From Blastococcus tunisiensis (GTDB lineage: Bacteria; Actinomycetota; Actinomycetes; Mycobacteriales; Geodermatophilaceae): a stretch of DNA of 64,000 bases. Where the stretch lies: positions 1 to 64,000 of the forward strand of contig NZ_FOND01000007.1 of assembly GCF_900112815.1 (NCBI RefSeq), read 5' to 3'. The notes beneath the pieces are model-generated. The model saw nothing but the letters and a program-made list of their open reading frames with translations. It made no database searches and was not told the DNA's origin. A program made the translations under genes and the position numbers. This document shows positions 33,101 to 41,899 of this stretch, one piece after another; the first letter of the stretch is position 1; the number at the start of each line of letters is the position of its first letter.

Positions 33101-35743
33101 TCACGCGCTGGCGAGCTCGTCCGCCGGATCGCACCGGGGCATCCCCGCCGGCAGCGCGCGGAGGTCCCCCCGGATCCGCGACGCCGAGATGATCGCGCTG
33201 GCCGCATCGGCCTCGACGGGCCGCGAGAACAGGAAACCCTGGGCGATGTCGCAGCCGAGCGAGGCGACGGTCTCCGACTGCTGCACCGTCTCCACGCCCT
33301 CGGCCACGGTGAGCAGGCCCAGGGTGCCGGCGAGCTCCACGATCGCGCGGGTGATGACGTCGTCGTGGGCGTCGCGCCCCAGCCCGTCGACGAACTCCCG
33401 GGCCACCTTCAGCATGTCGATGGGGAAACGGCGCAGGTAGGCCAGGGACGAGTACCCGGTGCCGAAGTCGTCGATGGCGATCCGGACGCCGAGGTCCTTC
33501 AGCAGCCACAGGGTGGCCGCCGCCGTCTCGCGGTCCTGCATGAGCACCGTCTCGGTGATCTCCAGGATCAGGCGGTGCGGCTCGAGCCCGGAGCCGGCCA
33601 GCGCTGCCCGCACCTGGTCGACGATGCGGTCGTCGGCCACCTGGCGCGCGGACAGGTTGACCGTCACCAGGAGGTCGTCCCGGTCCGGGGACTCGGCCAC
33701 CCAGCGGGCGGCCTGCCGGCAGGCGTCGTTGAGCACCTGCTCGCCGATGCCGATGATGAGCCCGGTCTCCTCGGCGAGGTCGATGAACCGGTCCGGCGTG
33801 CGCAGCCCGTCGACCGGGTGCTGCCAGCGGACCAGGGCCTCGGCGCCGACGGGGCGGCCGGTGCGCAGGTCGATGAGCGGCTGGTAGACGGTGCGCAGCT
33901 GGCCGGCCTCGATCGCGTGCGCCAGTTCGGCGGTGGTGTCCTTCCGGGTGGAGGTGGTGCTGTCCAGGCCGGGCTCGTAGAGCACGAAGTCGTTGCCGGC
34001 CGAGCGCTTGGCCGCGTACATCGCGACGTCGGCGTGCCGGACGAGGGTGTCGGCGTCGGGGAGGCCGGCCTCGCCCAGGGCGACGCCGATGCTGGCGCCC
34101 ACGGTGGTCACGACGTCGTCGCCCAGCAGCACCGGGACCTCGAGCTGCTCGCGGATCCGCTGGATCACCCGGGTCACGCCGAACCGGTCGATCGGGCCGG
34201 TGAGCAGGACGACGAACTCGTCGCCACCGAGCCGGGCCGCGGTGTCGGCCGGGCGCAGGCAGCCGCGCAGGCGGTCGGCGACGGTGCGCAGGAGGACGTC
34301 CCCGGCCTCGTGGCCGTAGGTGTCGTTGACCGGCTTGAAGCCGTCGAGGTCCAGGTAGAGGACGGCCGGCCACACGTCGCTGCAACCGGCCGCGTCGACG
34401 GCCTGCCGGGCCCGGTCGAGGAAGAGGGTGCGGTTGGGCAGCCCGGTCAGCGGGTCGTGCAGGGCCTGGTGCCGCAGCTGCTCCTTGAGGTCGGTGACCT
34501 GGCGGAGGTTCTCCTCCAGCCGGCCGCGCTCGAGCGAGGTGGCGACGTGCCGGGCGAAGGTCTCCAGCAGGGCGAGGTCGCGGGAGGTGAAGGTGGTGAC
34601 GTCGCCGATGCGGCCGCCGACGAGCAGCAGCCCGTGCACCCGGTCCTCCGTGCGCAGCGCCGCGGCGACGGCGTCCTTGAGACCGTGGCCGGCGGCGTAG
34701 CTGTCCAGCGGCGCGCCGCGGCCGGTGCCGGTGCGGGTGGTCAGGGCACCCGATGCCGTGGCCAGACGCAGCAGGCGGTGGTGGTCCTCGGGGTCGTCGA
34801 GGGCGGCCATGACGACCGGCTCGGTGCCTTCACGGCTCCGGCTGACGGTGGCGCCCTCGCGGCCGGTCGGGCCGAGGAGCACCAGTTCGGCCATCTCGGC
34901 CCGGAAGGCCGACCGCACGGAGTCGAGGAAGTCGCCGAGCGCCTCCTGGGTGTCGCCGGCGTGCAGCAGCGAGGTGACCTCGTGCAGCAGGCGCAGGTTG
35001 TCCTGCTGCTCCTTCGCGCCGGTGTAGGCGCGGTAGGCGACGAGGATGAGCAGGGTCGGCAGGGACAGCAGCGCCAGGGACGCCGGGTCGTTGACGACCG
35101 TGCGGGCGACCACCAGCCCCATGCCGGCCGAGCCCAGCGCGAACGGGACGGAGAGGCCGAGCAGCTCCACGAGCTTCCGCGTGTCGACGCGGTTCTCGAG
35201 GATGGTCATGATGCCGAAGATGCAGAGGTCCGCGGTGAGCGTCGCGGTCAGGACCGCGGCCAGCGCGGCCACCCAGTCGAGCTGCTGGCCGAGCACGCCG
35301 GACAAGGTGTGGAAGACGATCAGCGCCATGGCCGCGCCCAGGGCGAGCTCGGCGACGTTGAAGGCCAGCTTCAGCCCGCGCTGACGCCGGTGCAGGACCA
35401 GGGCCGCGCCCGATCCGAGCGCCATCGCCGTCACGAGCTGGGTGGGGGTGGCCAGGAAGAGCCCGACGGCGAGGACGAGGTCGCCCATCGAGAAGCTGTG
35501 GGCGTCCCGCTTCCACTGCCAGTGGACGACGAGCACCTCGCCCACGGCGAAGGCGGCCGCCCAGAGCACCCACGGCAGGTTCAGGGCCGTGGGGGCTCCG
35601 GGAAGCGGGCGGACGACGATGACGAACAGCGCCACCGCGGCCACTGCCACGGTCGCAGTGAGCAGCACGATCCGCTGGGACGGGGTGAGCCGGCCCAGGA
35701 CATTGGTCTGCACGGCGTCGGCGCCGTTCGTCATCGTCGTCAT
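33101..35743 (-). CDS. Membrane GGDEF-EAL protein (c-di-GMP turnover)
   Basis: 880 residues. About eight membrane helices fill residues 20-240, a GAF-like domain follows (about 255-410), then GGDEF (ARLGGDEFVVLL near 506) and EAL (VGAEALVRW near 631) domains. The EAL site is complete, including DDFGTGYSS near 755, ILEITETVL and VKVAREFV. Both cyclase and phosphodiesterase look intact. It contrasts with the degenerate EAL protein at 21.3 kb. The output pathway is not visible. Confidence 0.94.
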   Translation of the reverse strand: MTTMTNGADAVQTNVLGRLTPSQRIVLLTATVAVAAVALFVIVVRPLPGAPTALNLPWVLWAAAFAVGEVLVVHWQWKRDAHSFSMGDLVLAVGLFLATPTQLVTAMALGSGAALVLHRRQRGLKLAFNVAELALGAAMALIVFHTLSGVLGQQLDWVAALAAVLTATLTADLCIFGIMTILENRVDTRKLVELLGLSVPFALGSAGMGLVVARTVVNDPASLALLSLPTLLILVAYRAYTGAKEQQDNLRLLHEVTSLLHAGDTQEALGDFLDSVRSAFRAEMAELVLLGPTGREGATVSRSREGTEPVVMAALDDPEDHHRLLRLATASGALTTRTGTGRGAPLDSYAAGHGLKDAVAAALRTEDRVHGLLLVGGRIGDVTTFTSRDLALLETFARHVATSLERGRLEENLRQVTDLKEQLRHQALHDPLTGLPNRTLFLDRARQAVDAAGCSDVWPAVLYLDLDGFKPVNDTYGHEAGDVLLRTVADRLRGCLRPADTAARLGGDEFVVLLTGPIDRFGVTRVIQRIREQLEVPVLLGDDVVTTVGASIGVALGEAGLPDADTLVRHADVAMYAAKRSAGNDFVLYEPGLDSTTSTRKDTTAELAHAIEAGQLRTVYQPLIDLRTGRPVGAEALVRWQHPVDGLRTPDRFIDLAEETGLIIGIGEQVLNDACRQAARWVAESPDRDDLLVTVNLSARQVADDRIVDQVRAALAGSGLEPHRLILEITETVLMQDRETAAATLWLLKDLGVRIAIDDFGTGYSSLAYLRRFPIDMLKVAREFVDGLGRDAHDDVITRAIVELAGTLGLLTVAEGVETVQQSETVASLGCDIAQGFLFSRPVEADAASAIISASRIRGDLRALPAGMPRCDPADELASA

Positions 35744-35747
35744 CAGG

Positions 35748-37682
35748 TCACGCCCAGCCCGAGCCGGACCACGTGACGCCGGACCAGGTGACCCCGGACC
35801 ACGTGACGCCGGACCAGGTGACCCCGGACCAGGTCACGCCGGACCAGGTGACCCCGGACCACGTGACGCCGGACCACGTGACGCCGGACCAGGTCACGCC
35901 GGACCAGGTCACGCCGGACCAGGTCACGCCGGACCAGGTGACCCCGGACCACGTGACGCCGGCCAGCTCGGCCTGCTCGACGACCGCGGCCTGCTCCTCG
36001 ACGGGCATCTCGGCGATCACCGCGGCCTGCTGCGCGGCCGGCAGCTCCTCGATGACCTCGACCTGCTCCTCGACGGGCATCTCGGCGATGACCTCGACGG
36101 TCTCCTTGGCGCCCTCCTCGACGACCTCGGTGACGCCCTCGGCGATCGACTCGGCGGTGGAGTCCTCGATGGACTCGCCCGTCACGTCGACCTCACCGGT
36201 GACGGCCTCGCCGTCGACCTCGACGATCACCGACCCACGGGCCTCGTCCAGCGAGCCCGCACCGGTGGAACGCGCGTGCGTCTGCACGGCGTTCTCCGGC
36301 GTGGCGGTGTTCATCGCGGTGGCCAGGTCGATCAGACCCGCACCCTGCTGGGCAGCCGTCGCGCCGGGGATGGACTTGGCCGTCCCCGTGAGCAGGGCCT
36401 TGACCTCGTCCGGCGTGATCTCCGGACGCTGGTCGATCAGCAGCGCCGCGGCGCCCGAGACGACAGCCGCCGCCTGCGAGGTGCCGCTGCCCCGGAACAG
36501 CTTCTCCCCCTGGCGCGCACCCGGAGCCGTCTGGTCCAGGTACGAGTTCGGGCTGCGGAGGCTGACCACGCGCTCGCCGGGGGCGAGCACGTCGGGGTTG
36601 CGGGTGCCGTCGCCGTTGTTCGAGAACGAGGAGACGACGTCGTCGGCGGTGTCGGCCGTGCCGTTGGCGTTGTTGCTGCCGACGGCGATGACGTAGGGGT
36701 CGGTGGCCGGGTTGTTGACCTTGCCGAGGCCCTCGTTCCCGACGGCGACGACGACCACGACACCCGCGTGCCACGCCTGCTCGGCCGCGTAGGCCAGCGG
36801 GTCGAGCTGGTAGCTCTGCACGCCGTCGGTGCCGAACGACATGTTCAGCACGCGCACGTTCAGCCCGTTGTCGTCCCCGTGCTCGACGACCCAGTCGATG
36901 GCGGCGATGGCCTGCGAGACGTCGGTGTGCCCCAGCGCGTCAGCGACCTTGATGCTGACGATGCGGGCGTCCGGCGCCATGCCGACGTAGTTGCTCGAGT
37001 CGCCGGAGTACGGAGCGGCAGCGGCGTCGTCCCGGCCGGCGATGATGCCGGCCATGTGGGTGCCGTGACCGTTCGTGTCCAGGTTCTCCAGCGGGGTCCC
37101 GACCTCGAAGGAGAGGTCCGGGCCGAAGACCAGCTTGCCGGGCGCGGTGAAGCCGTCGACCGGGACGGCGCCCGAGTCGATGACCGCCACGTCGACGCCC
37201 TCGCCGGTGAAGCCCGCGTCCCACATCGCCGAGGCACCGGTGACCTCGTTGGCGATCGTGTGGAGCGAGCCGGGCTGCGCCGCCTGCCCCTGGACGTCGG
37301 TGCTCTGCAGGGCGAGGCTCGCGTTCTCGCTGACCGACCGGACGCCGGCGACGCCGCGGAGCGCGCCGATCCGGTCAGCCGGGACCTGGGCGGTGAACCC
37401 GCCGATGATCCCGAGCTGGCGCGTGACCGAGCCACCGAACGCCGACACCGCCCGCTCGGGGGCGTCCCCCGAACCGGCGGCCTCGCGCACGATGACCGAC
37501 ACCGGGTCGGCCGACGACGTCAGCGTGGCCGCGGACGCGGTAGCGGGGCCGGTGAGCCCTGCCGCCACGAGCGATGCCACGGCGACGGTCATCGCCCGCT
37601 TGGCGTGCATGGGTACCCCGCCCCAGGTGACGCCGTGACTCGGCGCCTCTGGAGGGTGTCCATGCAGGTTGCTGCTGCTCAT
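35748..37682 (-). CDS. Secreted S8 (subtilisin-like) peptidase with VTWSG repeat tail
   Basis: 644 residues. A strong ribosome site AAGGAGGTG precedes the ATG at 37680-37682. A long n-region containing GVTWGG leads to a signal peptide (MHAKRAMTVAVASLVAAGLTG then ATASA). An inhibitor-like prodomain is followed by the catalytic domain with Asp169 (AVIDSGA), His209 (NGHGTHMAG) and Ser402 (GSGTSQAAA). After it comes an acidic Glu/Val-rich region (about 520-574) with two VIAEMPVEEQ repeats, then thirteen perfect VTWSG units (576-640) and SGWA. The tail might anchor to cell wall or carbohydrate, or self-associate. Confidence 0.94.
   Translation of the reverse strand: MSSSNLHGHPPEAPSHGVTWGGVPMHAKRAMTVAVASLVAAGLTGPATASAATLTSSADPVSVIVREAAGSGDAPERAVSAFGGSVTRQLGIIGGFTAQVPADRIGALRGVAGVRSVSENASLALQSTDVQGQAAQPGSLHTIANEVTGASAMWDAGFTGEGVDVAVIDSGAVPVDGFTAPGKLVFGPDLSFEVGTPLENLDTNGHGTHMAGIIAGRDDAAAAPYSGDSSNYVGMAPDARIVSIKVADALGHTDVSQAIAAIDWVVEHGDDNGLNVRVLNMSFGTDGVQSYQLDPLAYAAEQAWHAGVVVVVAVGNEGLGKVNNPATDPYVIAVGSNNANGTADTADDVVSSFSNNGDGTRNPDVLAPGERVVSLRSPNSYLDQTAPGARQGEKLFRGSGTSQAAAVVSGAAALLIDQRPEITPDEVKALLTGTAKSIPGATAAQQGAGLIDLATAMNTATPENAVQTHARSTGAGSLDEARGSVIVEVDGEAVTGEVDVTGESIEDSTAESIAEGVTEVVEEGAKETVEVIAEMPVEEQVEVIEELPAAQQAAVIAEMPVEEQAAVVEQAELAGVTWSGVTWSGVTWSGVTWSGVTWSGVTWSGVTWSGVTWSGVTWSGVTWSGVTWSGVTWSGVTWSGSGWA
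35763..35957 (-). repeat. 15-bp tandem repeat, 13 copies, encoding VTWSG
   Basis: Thirteen head-to-tail 15-base units within the peptidase gene; the protein units are identical, while codon third bases vary (GTC/GTG for Val, ACG/ACC for Thr). The synonymous variation without amino-acid change suggests selection on the peptide as well as duplication of blocks. Confidence 0.95.
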
Positions 37683-37940
37683 TCCGTACACCTCCTTGGT
37701 TGTTCCGCACTTCCATGTGTGTGCGTCGTCCCTTCGGCAGGACGGCGGAGGTGCTGAACCACCGGAGGACGTCGGTGGAGCCGTTCCACTCACTCGGGTG
37801 ACGTGTTGCAGCGAGGCGTACACGTCCGGTGAGGGCTTTCCGCACGGGCGGCGGCGTCCCGGGCGCGCTCGGCAGCGGGGCGGCGCGTCCTCCGAGTGGC
37901 AGCCGGACAGCGCCGGGCGGCCCGCCTACGGTCCGGCTGC
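37683..37940. promoter_or_regulatory. Divergent region of the peptidase and deacetylase genes
   Basis: 258 bases without a gene. It holds the strong AAGGAGGTG ribosome site of the peptidase (complement at about 37690-37698). No confident promoter or operator was seen for either gene. Confidence 0.4.
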
Positions 37941-38759
37941 ATGGAGCGACGACGGTTCCTGCTCGCCCTCGCCGCGGGGCTGGCCGGCGCGGCGGTGGCG
38001 CGGGGGCCGGCCGCTCCGGAGCCGCCCGCCCCGGTGGCGGCGCCGGCGCCGCCACCGCCCGCTCCGGCGAGGGCTGCGCCACGGCGTCCCCTGCCGCCCA
38101 CCGGGGTGGTGGAGGGCCTGCCCGGCCACGGCAACGCGCTGGCGCTCACGATCGACGACGGCACCAGCACCGAGGTCGTGGCCGCGTTCGCCACCTTCGC
38201 CGCCGAGAGCGGGACCCGGCTGACGTTCTTCCCCAACGGCCGCTACCGGTCCTGGTCGGACAACGCCGCACTCCTGCGGCCCCTGGTGGAGTCCGGTCAG
38301 GTGGCACTGGGCAACCACACGTGGTCCCACCCCGACCTCCGGACGCTGGACGACCGGGAGGTCGCCGACGAGATCGGCCGCAACCGGGACTTCCTGCGCA
38401 CGGTCTTCGGCGTCCGCGACAGCCCGTTCTTCCGGCCGCCGTTCGGGTTCCGGGACGAGCGCATCGACCGGATCGCCGCCGACCAGGGGCACCCGACCGT
38501 CGTCCTCTGGGACGGCACGCTGGCCGATTCCCGGGTCCTGACGGCGGAGGAGCTGATGGCCGCCGCCCGGCAGTGGTGCACCGCCCAGCGGATCGTCGTC
38601 GGCCACGCCAACCACGCCACCGTCACCACGGTCTACGGCGAGCTGCTCGCCCTGATCGCCGAGCGCGGACTGCGCACCGTCACCCTCGCCGACGTCTGGG
38701 CGACCCCCGCCCAGCGACTGCGGGGCAGCGTCGCGGCCGGTCGCGCGCGCACGTCCTGA
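37941..38759 (+). CDS. Polysaccharide deacetylase (NodB domain), exported
   Basis: 272 residues. The N-terminus MERRRFLLALAAGLAGAA has a Tat-like RRxFL motif and a signal peptide, followed by a long Pro/Ala linker. The NodB motifs are LTIDDGTST (Asp-Asp), HTWSHPDL (HxxxH) and RPPFGFRD, so a metal-dependent de-N-acetylase acting outside the membrane on peptidoglycan or another N-acetylated glycan is likely. The adjacent divergent gene is a secreted peptidase. Confidence 0.92.
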   Translation: MERRRFLLALAAGLAGAAVARGPAAPEPPAPVAAPAPPPPAPARAAPRRPLPPTGVVEGLPGHGNALALTIDDGTSTEVVAAFATFAAESGTRLTFFPNGRYRSWSDNAALLRPLVESGQVALGNHTWSHPDLRTLDDREVADEIGRNRDFLRTVFGVRDSPFFRPPFGFRDERIDRIAADQGHPTVVLWDGTLADSRVLTAEELMAAARQWCTAQRIVVGHANHATVTTVYGELLALIAERGLRTVTLADVWATPAQRLRGSVAAGRARTS

Positions 38760-38853
38760 CCCGATGCCGCCGACCTGCGGCCCGCCGCAATGTCGGACAG
38801 GCTGTGGGGGACGGGCAGTGGGGGACGTGGGAGCGACCGGGAGCGGAGGCGGG

Positions 38854-39633
38854 ATGACGGACGAGGGTGCCCTGAAGGGCCGGGTGGCGCTGGTGACCGG
38901 CGCGGCCAGCGGGCTGGGCCGGGCGACCGCGGTGGCGCTGGCGGAGGCGGGGGCGCACGTCGTCGTCGCGGACATCGACGCCCGGGGCAGCGACGAGACG
39001 CGGACGAGCGTGACCGACGCCGGTGGGTCGGCCGAGGTCGTGCCCCTCGACGTGACCGACGACGAGAACCGGCGCGCGGTGATCGGCGACCTCTTCGACC
39101 GGCACGGCGACGCGTTCGACGTCCTGGTGAACGTCGCCGGCATCGACCGGCCGGGCTACATCACCGACATCGACCTCGACGACTACCGCCGCGTCCAGGC
39201 GGTGAACTGCGAGGGCCCCGTCTTCCTCACCAGCGAGTTCACCAAGCGGGTGCAGCACCTGCCCGAGGGCCGGACCGCCGACGTGGTGCACGTCGTGTCC
39301 CTGTCGGCCATCACGTCGGGCAGCGGGGCGATCGCCTACAACGGCTCGAAGGCCGGGTTCCTGAACGCCACCCGCTGCATCCAGCGGGAACTGCGCGAGA
39401 AGGCGGTCCGGCTGCCCGACGGTTCCGAGCGCCCCTTCCCGTGCCGCGTGCAGGCCGTCATCCCGGCGGCGATGGACACCCCGATGATGGCGCAGTGGGG
39501 GATCCCGTCCCACCTGATGATGCCGCCGTCGGCGGTCGCGGAGATGGTCCGCACCCTCGTGTCGCTGCACCCGACGAGCTTCGTGCCGGAGATGCAGATC
39601 GTGCCCCGGCTCGAGCCGAACTTCCCCCGGTGA
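38854..39633 (+). CDS. Short-chain dehydrogenase/reductase
   Basis: 259 residues, ATG after GGAGGCGGG. The cofactor motif is VALVTGAASGLGRATA, with an Asp in VVVADID that favours NAD. Catalytic Ser-Tyr-Lys are in VSLSAITSG and YNGSKAG. The C-terminal part is unusually Met-rich (MDTPMMAQWGIPSHLMMPP). Substrate unknown. Confidence 0.9.
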   Translation: MTDEGALKGRVALVTGAASGLGRATAVALAEAGAHVVVADIDARGSDETRTSVTDAGGSAEVVPLDVTDDENRRAVIGDLFDRHGDAFDVLVNVAGIDRPGYITDIDLDDYRRVQAVNCEGPVFLTSEFTKRVQHLPEGRTADVVHVVSLSAITSGSGAIAYNGSKAGFLNATRCIQRELREKAVRLPDGSERPFPCRVQAVIPAAMDTPMMAQWGIPSHLMMPPSAVAEMVRTLVSLHPTSFVPEMQIVPRLEPNFPR

Positions 39634-39656
39634 GCCGGGGCGAGGAGGAGACCGCC

Positions 39657-39941
39657 ATGAGCATGGCCGGACCGCACGGGAGCGACCCCGACACCGGCAT
39701 GGCCTCCGGCTCGGACGCCGGCAGCGCCGGGAGCCACCTCGGGCCCGGTGACCTGGCACCCGACGAGGAGCGGCTGCTGGCCGCCCTGGAGCGCGACGCC
39801 CGCGGGCTGCGCGAGCCCTCGGTGGAGGAGTCGCTGCTGCAGCTGCGGGCCGCCGAGGACGAGGGCCCGCTGCCCGGCCGGGGCGGCCCGCCCGACGACG
39901 GGCTGACGCCGCGGTTCAGCGCCCCGGAGCTGGGCGACTGA
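39657..39941 (+). CDS. Hypothetical acidic protein, 94 residues
   Basis: ATG after GAGGAGGAG, 23 bases beyond the SDR stop, so probably the same transcript. Gly/Asp/Ser-rich N-terminus; the middle is helical (DEERLLAALERDARGLREP). No family recognised. Its end overlaps the convergent heme oxygenase gene by 26 bases. Confidence 0.55.
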   Translation: MSMAGPHGSDPDTGMASGSDAGSAGSHLGPGDLAPDEERLLAALERDARGLREPSVEESLLQLRAAEDEGPLPGRGGPPDDGLTPRFSAPELGD

Positions 39942-40575
39942 CCGGTCGGGGGCCTTCCCCGGTGGTCGCGGAGGGGCTCGCCGGGCGGCACCAGTCGGCC
40001 AGGGCCCGGAACGTCGCGCGGGCGGAGTCCACCACGGCCCCCTCGTCCCCGCCGGCGTCGACGCGGGCACGGGTGACCCGCCGGAACGCCGCCCACATGG
40101 CCCCGGTGTCGCCGCCGTAGGGCGAGAAGGCGCGGATCCGCACGTCGGCCAGGCGGGGGAGGGACGCCAGGTGCCGGTCGATGACCACACCCCCGAGCGT
40201 CGAGCCCTCCAGCACGTAGAGCCGGCCCAGGGCCGTGTCGGTGGAGCCGACGTCGGGCAGCTGCGGCCCGGCGCCCGCCGGCGTCCCGCCCAGGGCGACC
40301 AGATCGGCGGCGAAGAGCCCGGCCCGCCGGCGGCGCGGCCAGTCGGCGGCCGCGGCGTCGTCCGGGAACCGCCCGGCCCACCGGTCCAGGCCCTCCTCGG
40401 CGGCGACCCAGAACCCGTGCATCCGCGCCAGGACCGTGGTCAGCCGACCGCGCTGCAGGTCCGGGTCGAGCAGGTCCAGCGTCCGCTCCACGTCCTCGTG
40501 CTGCTCGGCCGTCCCGGTCCGCAACCTGCGCAGCACGTCGCCCCCGGCGCCCGCAGCGCTTCTCCCCGACCCCAT
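39916..40575 (-). CDS. Biliverdin-producing heme oxygenase
   Basis: 219 residues, all-helical. The proximal ligand is His26 in TAEQHEDVE; the distal helix with LGRLYVLEGSTLGGVVIDRHL is the BphO-type signature. It would open heme to biliverdin, iron and CO. No bacteriophytochrome or heme-uptake gene is in the window, so the purpose (iron recovery or chromophore) is open. The final 20 residues are Pro/Arg-rich. Confidence 0.88.
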   Translation of the reverse strand: MGSGRSAAGAGGDVLRRLRTGTAEQHEDVERTLDLLDPDLQRGRLTTVLARMHGFWVAAEEGLDRWAGRFPDDAAAADWPRRRRAGLFAADLVALGGTPAGAGPQLPDVGSTDTALGRLYVLEGSTLGGVVIDRHLASLPRLADVRIRAFSPYGGDTGAMWAAFRRVTRARVDAGGDEGAVVDSARATFRALADWCRPASPSATTGEGPRPVSRPAPGR

Positions 40576-40621
40576 CCGGCCGAGCGTAGGTGAGGGGGGA
40601 GCGGCCGTCCGGACCGGTCGA

Positions 40622-41749
40622 TCAGCGCCCGGCGGCCAGCCGGGCGGCGCGCAGCGAGGTGTGCAGCAGCAGGCGGGCGCCACCGTCGGCGAGGTCCAGT
40701 CCGGTGAGCGCCTCGATGCGGGACAGCCGGTAGTAGAGCGTCTGCCGGTGGATCCGCAGCGCCGTGGCGGCCCGGGAGGCGCTGCCGGCGCAGTCGAGGA
40801 ACACCTCGGCGGTCCCGGAGAGCACCGCGTCGGCGAGCAGGGGAGCGACGGCCGGATCGGGGCCGGCCAGTTCGGTGACCGGCCGCCAGGCGCCCAGCTC
40901 CGCCCAGTGGGCCACCGGGGAGAGGGCGGGCACCGCGCGCGCGACCCGCGCCGCCGCCTGCGCCTGCGTCCACTGGCCGGGCAGGCCGGCGACCCCGGCG
41001 CGCACCTGGGAGACCCCGGCGGTGCTGCCGCGGGGGAGCCCGGCCAGCGCGCCTGCGGCGAGCGCACCCGCGGGGCGGAGGTCTCCCGCCCGGTTCAGCG
41101 GGACCAGCGCGGCGGCCACCGGGCCTGCGGCGTCGTCGAGCACCGCGGTGACGGCACCGGCCCGCGGTCGCCGCCAGTGCGCGGGCAGGCCCTCGGGGCC
41201 GGGCACCAGCGCCACCAGCACGAGCGGGAGCTCGTCGCCGAGGGCCGCGGCGAGCGTGCGCAGGCCCTGGTCCCGGGTGGCGGGATCGAGCGCCTCGGCC
41301 AGCGGCCGGCCGAGGTCGTCCTCGGACCCGGGACGCTCGGCGAGCAGCCGGCCGGCCTCCGCGGCGAGGCCGACGGCCGCCGCGAGCGCCGGGTCGCCGA
41401 CGTCGGCCGGGTCGATCCGGCCGCCGTCGAGCAGCCAGAGGTAGCCGTGGGTCCGGCCGTCGTGGCGTACCGGGATCACCAGCCGGGTGAGGATGCCGGC
41501 CGCCGGATCGGCCGGGGTGCGCAGCGGTCCCTCGGCGGCGGCGATGCCGAACGTCTCGAACCACGCCCGGGTGGGTGGCGGGGACCCGCGGGTCAGGATC
41601 GACCGCGTGCGGACGGCGTCCATCGTCCCCGCGGCCGTGTCGTCGTGCGCGCAGAACGCGAGCAGCGTGAAGTCGGCGTCCTCGAGGGTGACCGGGGCGG
41701 CCAGGACGCGCGAGACCTCGTCGACGAGCTCCTGCAGGTCGTCCCGCAT
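40622..41749 (-). CDS. PucR-family regulator, probably of proline catabolism
   Basis: 375 residues. The C-terminal helix-turn-helix is ASRAATALRIHRQTLYYRLSRIEALTGLDL, typical of the PucR family; the middle has a GGDEF-like regulatory domain without enzyme motifs. It is divergent from proline dehydrogenase (151 bases apart), the position of the proline-responsive activator PruR in other actinobacteria. Direct repeats ACATCTGT lie in the shared region. Confidence 0.88.
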   Translation of the reverse strand: MRDDLQELVDEVSRVLAAPVTLEDADFTLLAFCAHDDTAAGTMDAVRTRSILTRGSPPPTRAWFETFGIAAAEGPLRTPADPAAGILTRLVIPVRHDGRTHGYLWLLDGGRIDPADVGDPALAAAVGLAAEAGRLLAERPGSEDDLGRPLAEALDPATRDQGLRTLAAALGDELPLVLVALVPGPEGLPAHWRRPRAGAVTAVLDDAAGPVAAALVPLNRAGDLRPAGALAAGALAGLPRGSTAGVSQVRAGVAGLPGQWTQAQAAARVARAVPALSPVAHWAELGAWRPVTELAGPDPAVAPLLADAVLSGTAEVFLDCAGSASRAATALRIHRQTLYYRLSRIEALTGLDLADGGARLLLHTSLRAARLAAGR

Positions 41750-41791
41750 GCGCCCCCCTCCCGGCCCCGGCGACGCCGCACGTCGCGCTGT

Positions 41792-41832
41792 ACATCTGTA
41801 TGAGAGCACGGGCCGAGGTTCCGGACATCTGT
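41792..41832. promoter_or_regulatory. Direct repeats ACATCTGT upstream of proline dehydrogenase
   Basis: Copies at 41792-41799 and 41825-41832, 33 bases apart (about three helical turns). They lie in the divergent region of the PucR gene and putB and are candidate binding sites for that regulator. Confidence 0.45.
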
Positions 41833-41899
41833 CCCTGGCCCTCCGGGGCAGGGGTGCCTAGCGTCGTGGCTGTCCGACGTGCCGCCCCCAGGAGGTCCC

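Noticed and set aside
33365-35776. An open frame of about 800 codons on the plus strand opposite the GGDEF-EAL gene
   Set aside because: Its sequence is dominated by Arg/Gly/Asp/Val strings with no domain; it is the shadow of a well-supported gene in high-G+C DNA.
35763-35957. Short regular repeats considered as a CRISPR array
   Set aside because: The 15-base units are contiguous with no spacers and encode VTWSG in frame with a peptidase.
35773-36696. Plus-strand frame starting with TPDQV/TPDHV repeats
   Set aside because: It is the complement of the VTWSG repeats and has no domain beyond them.
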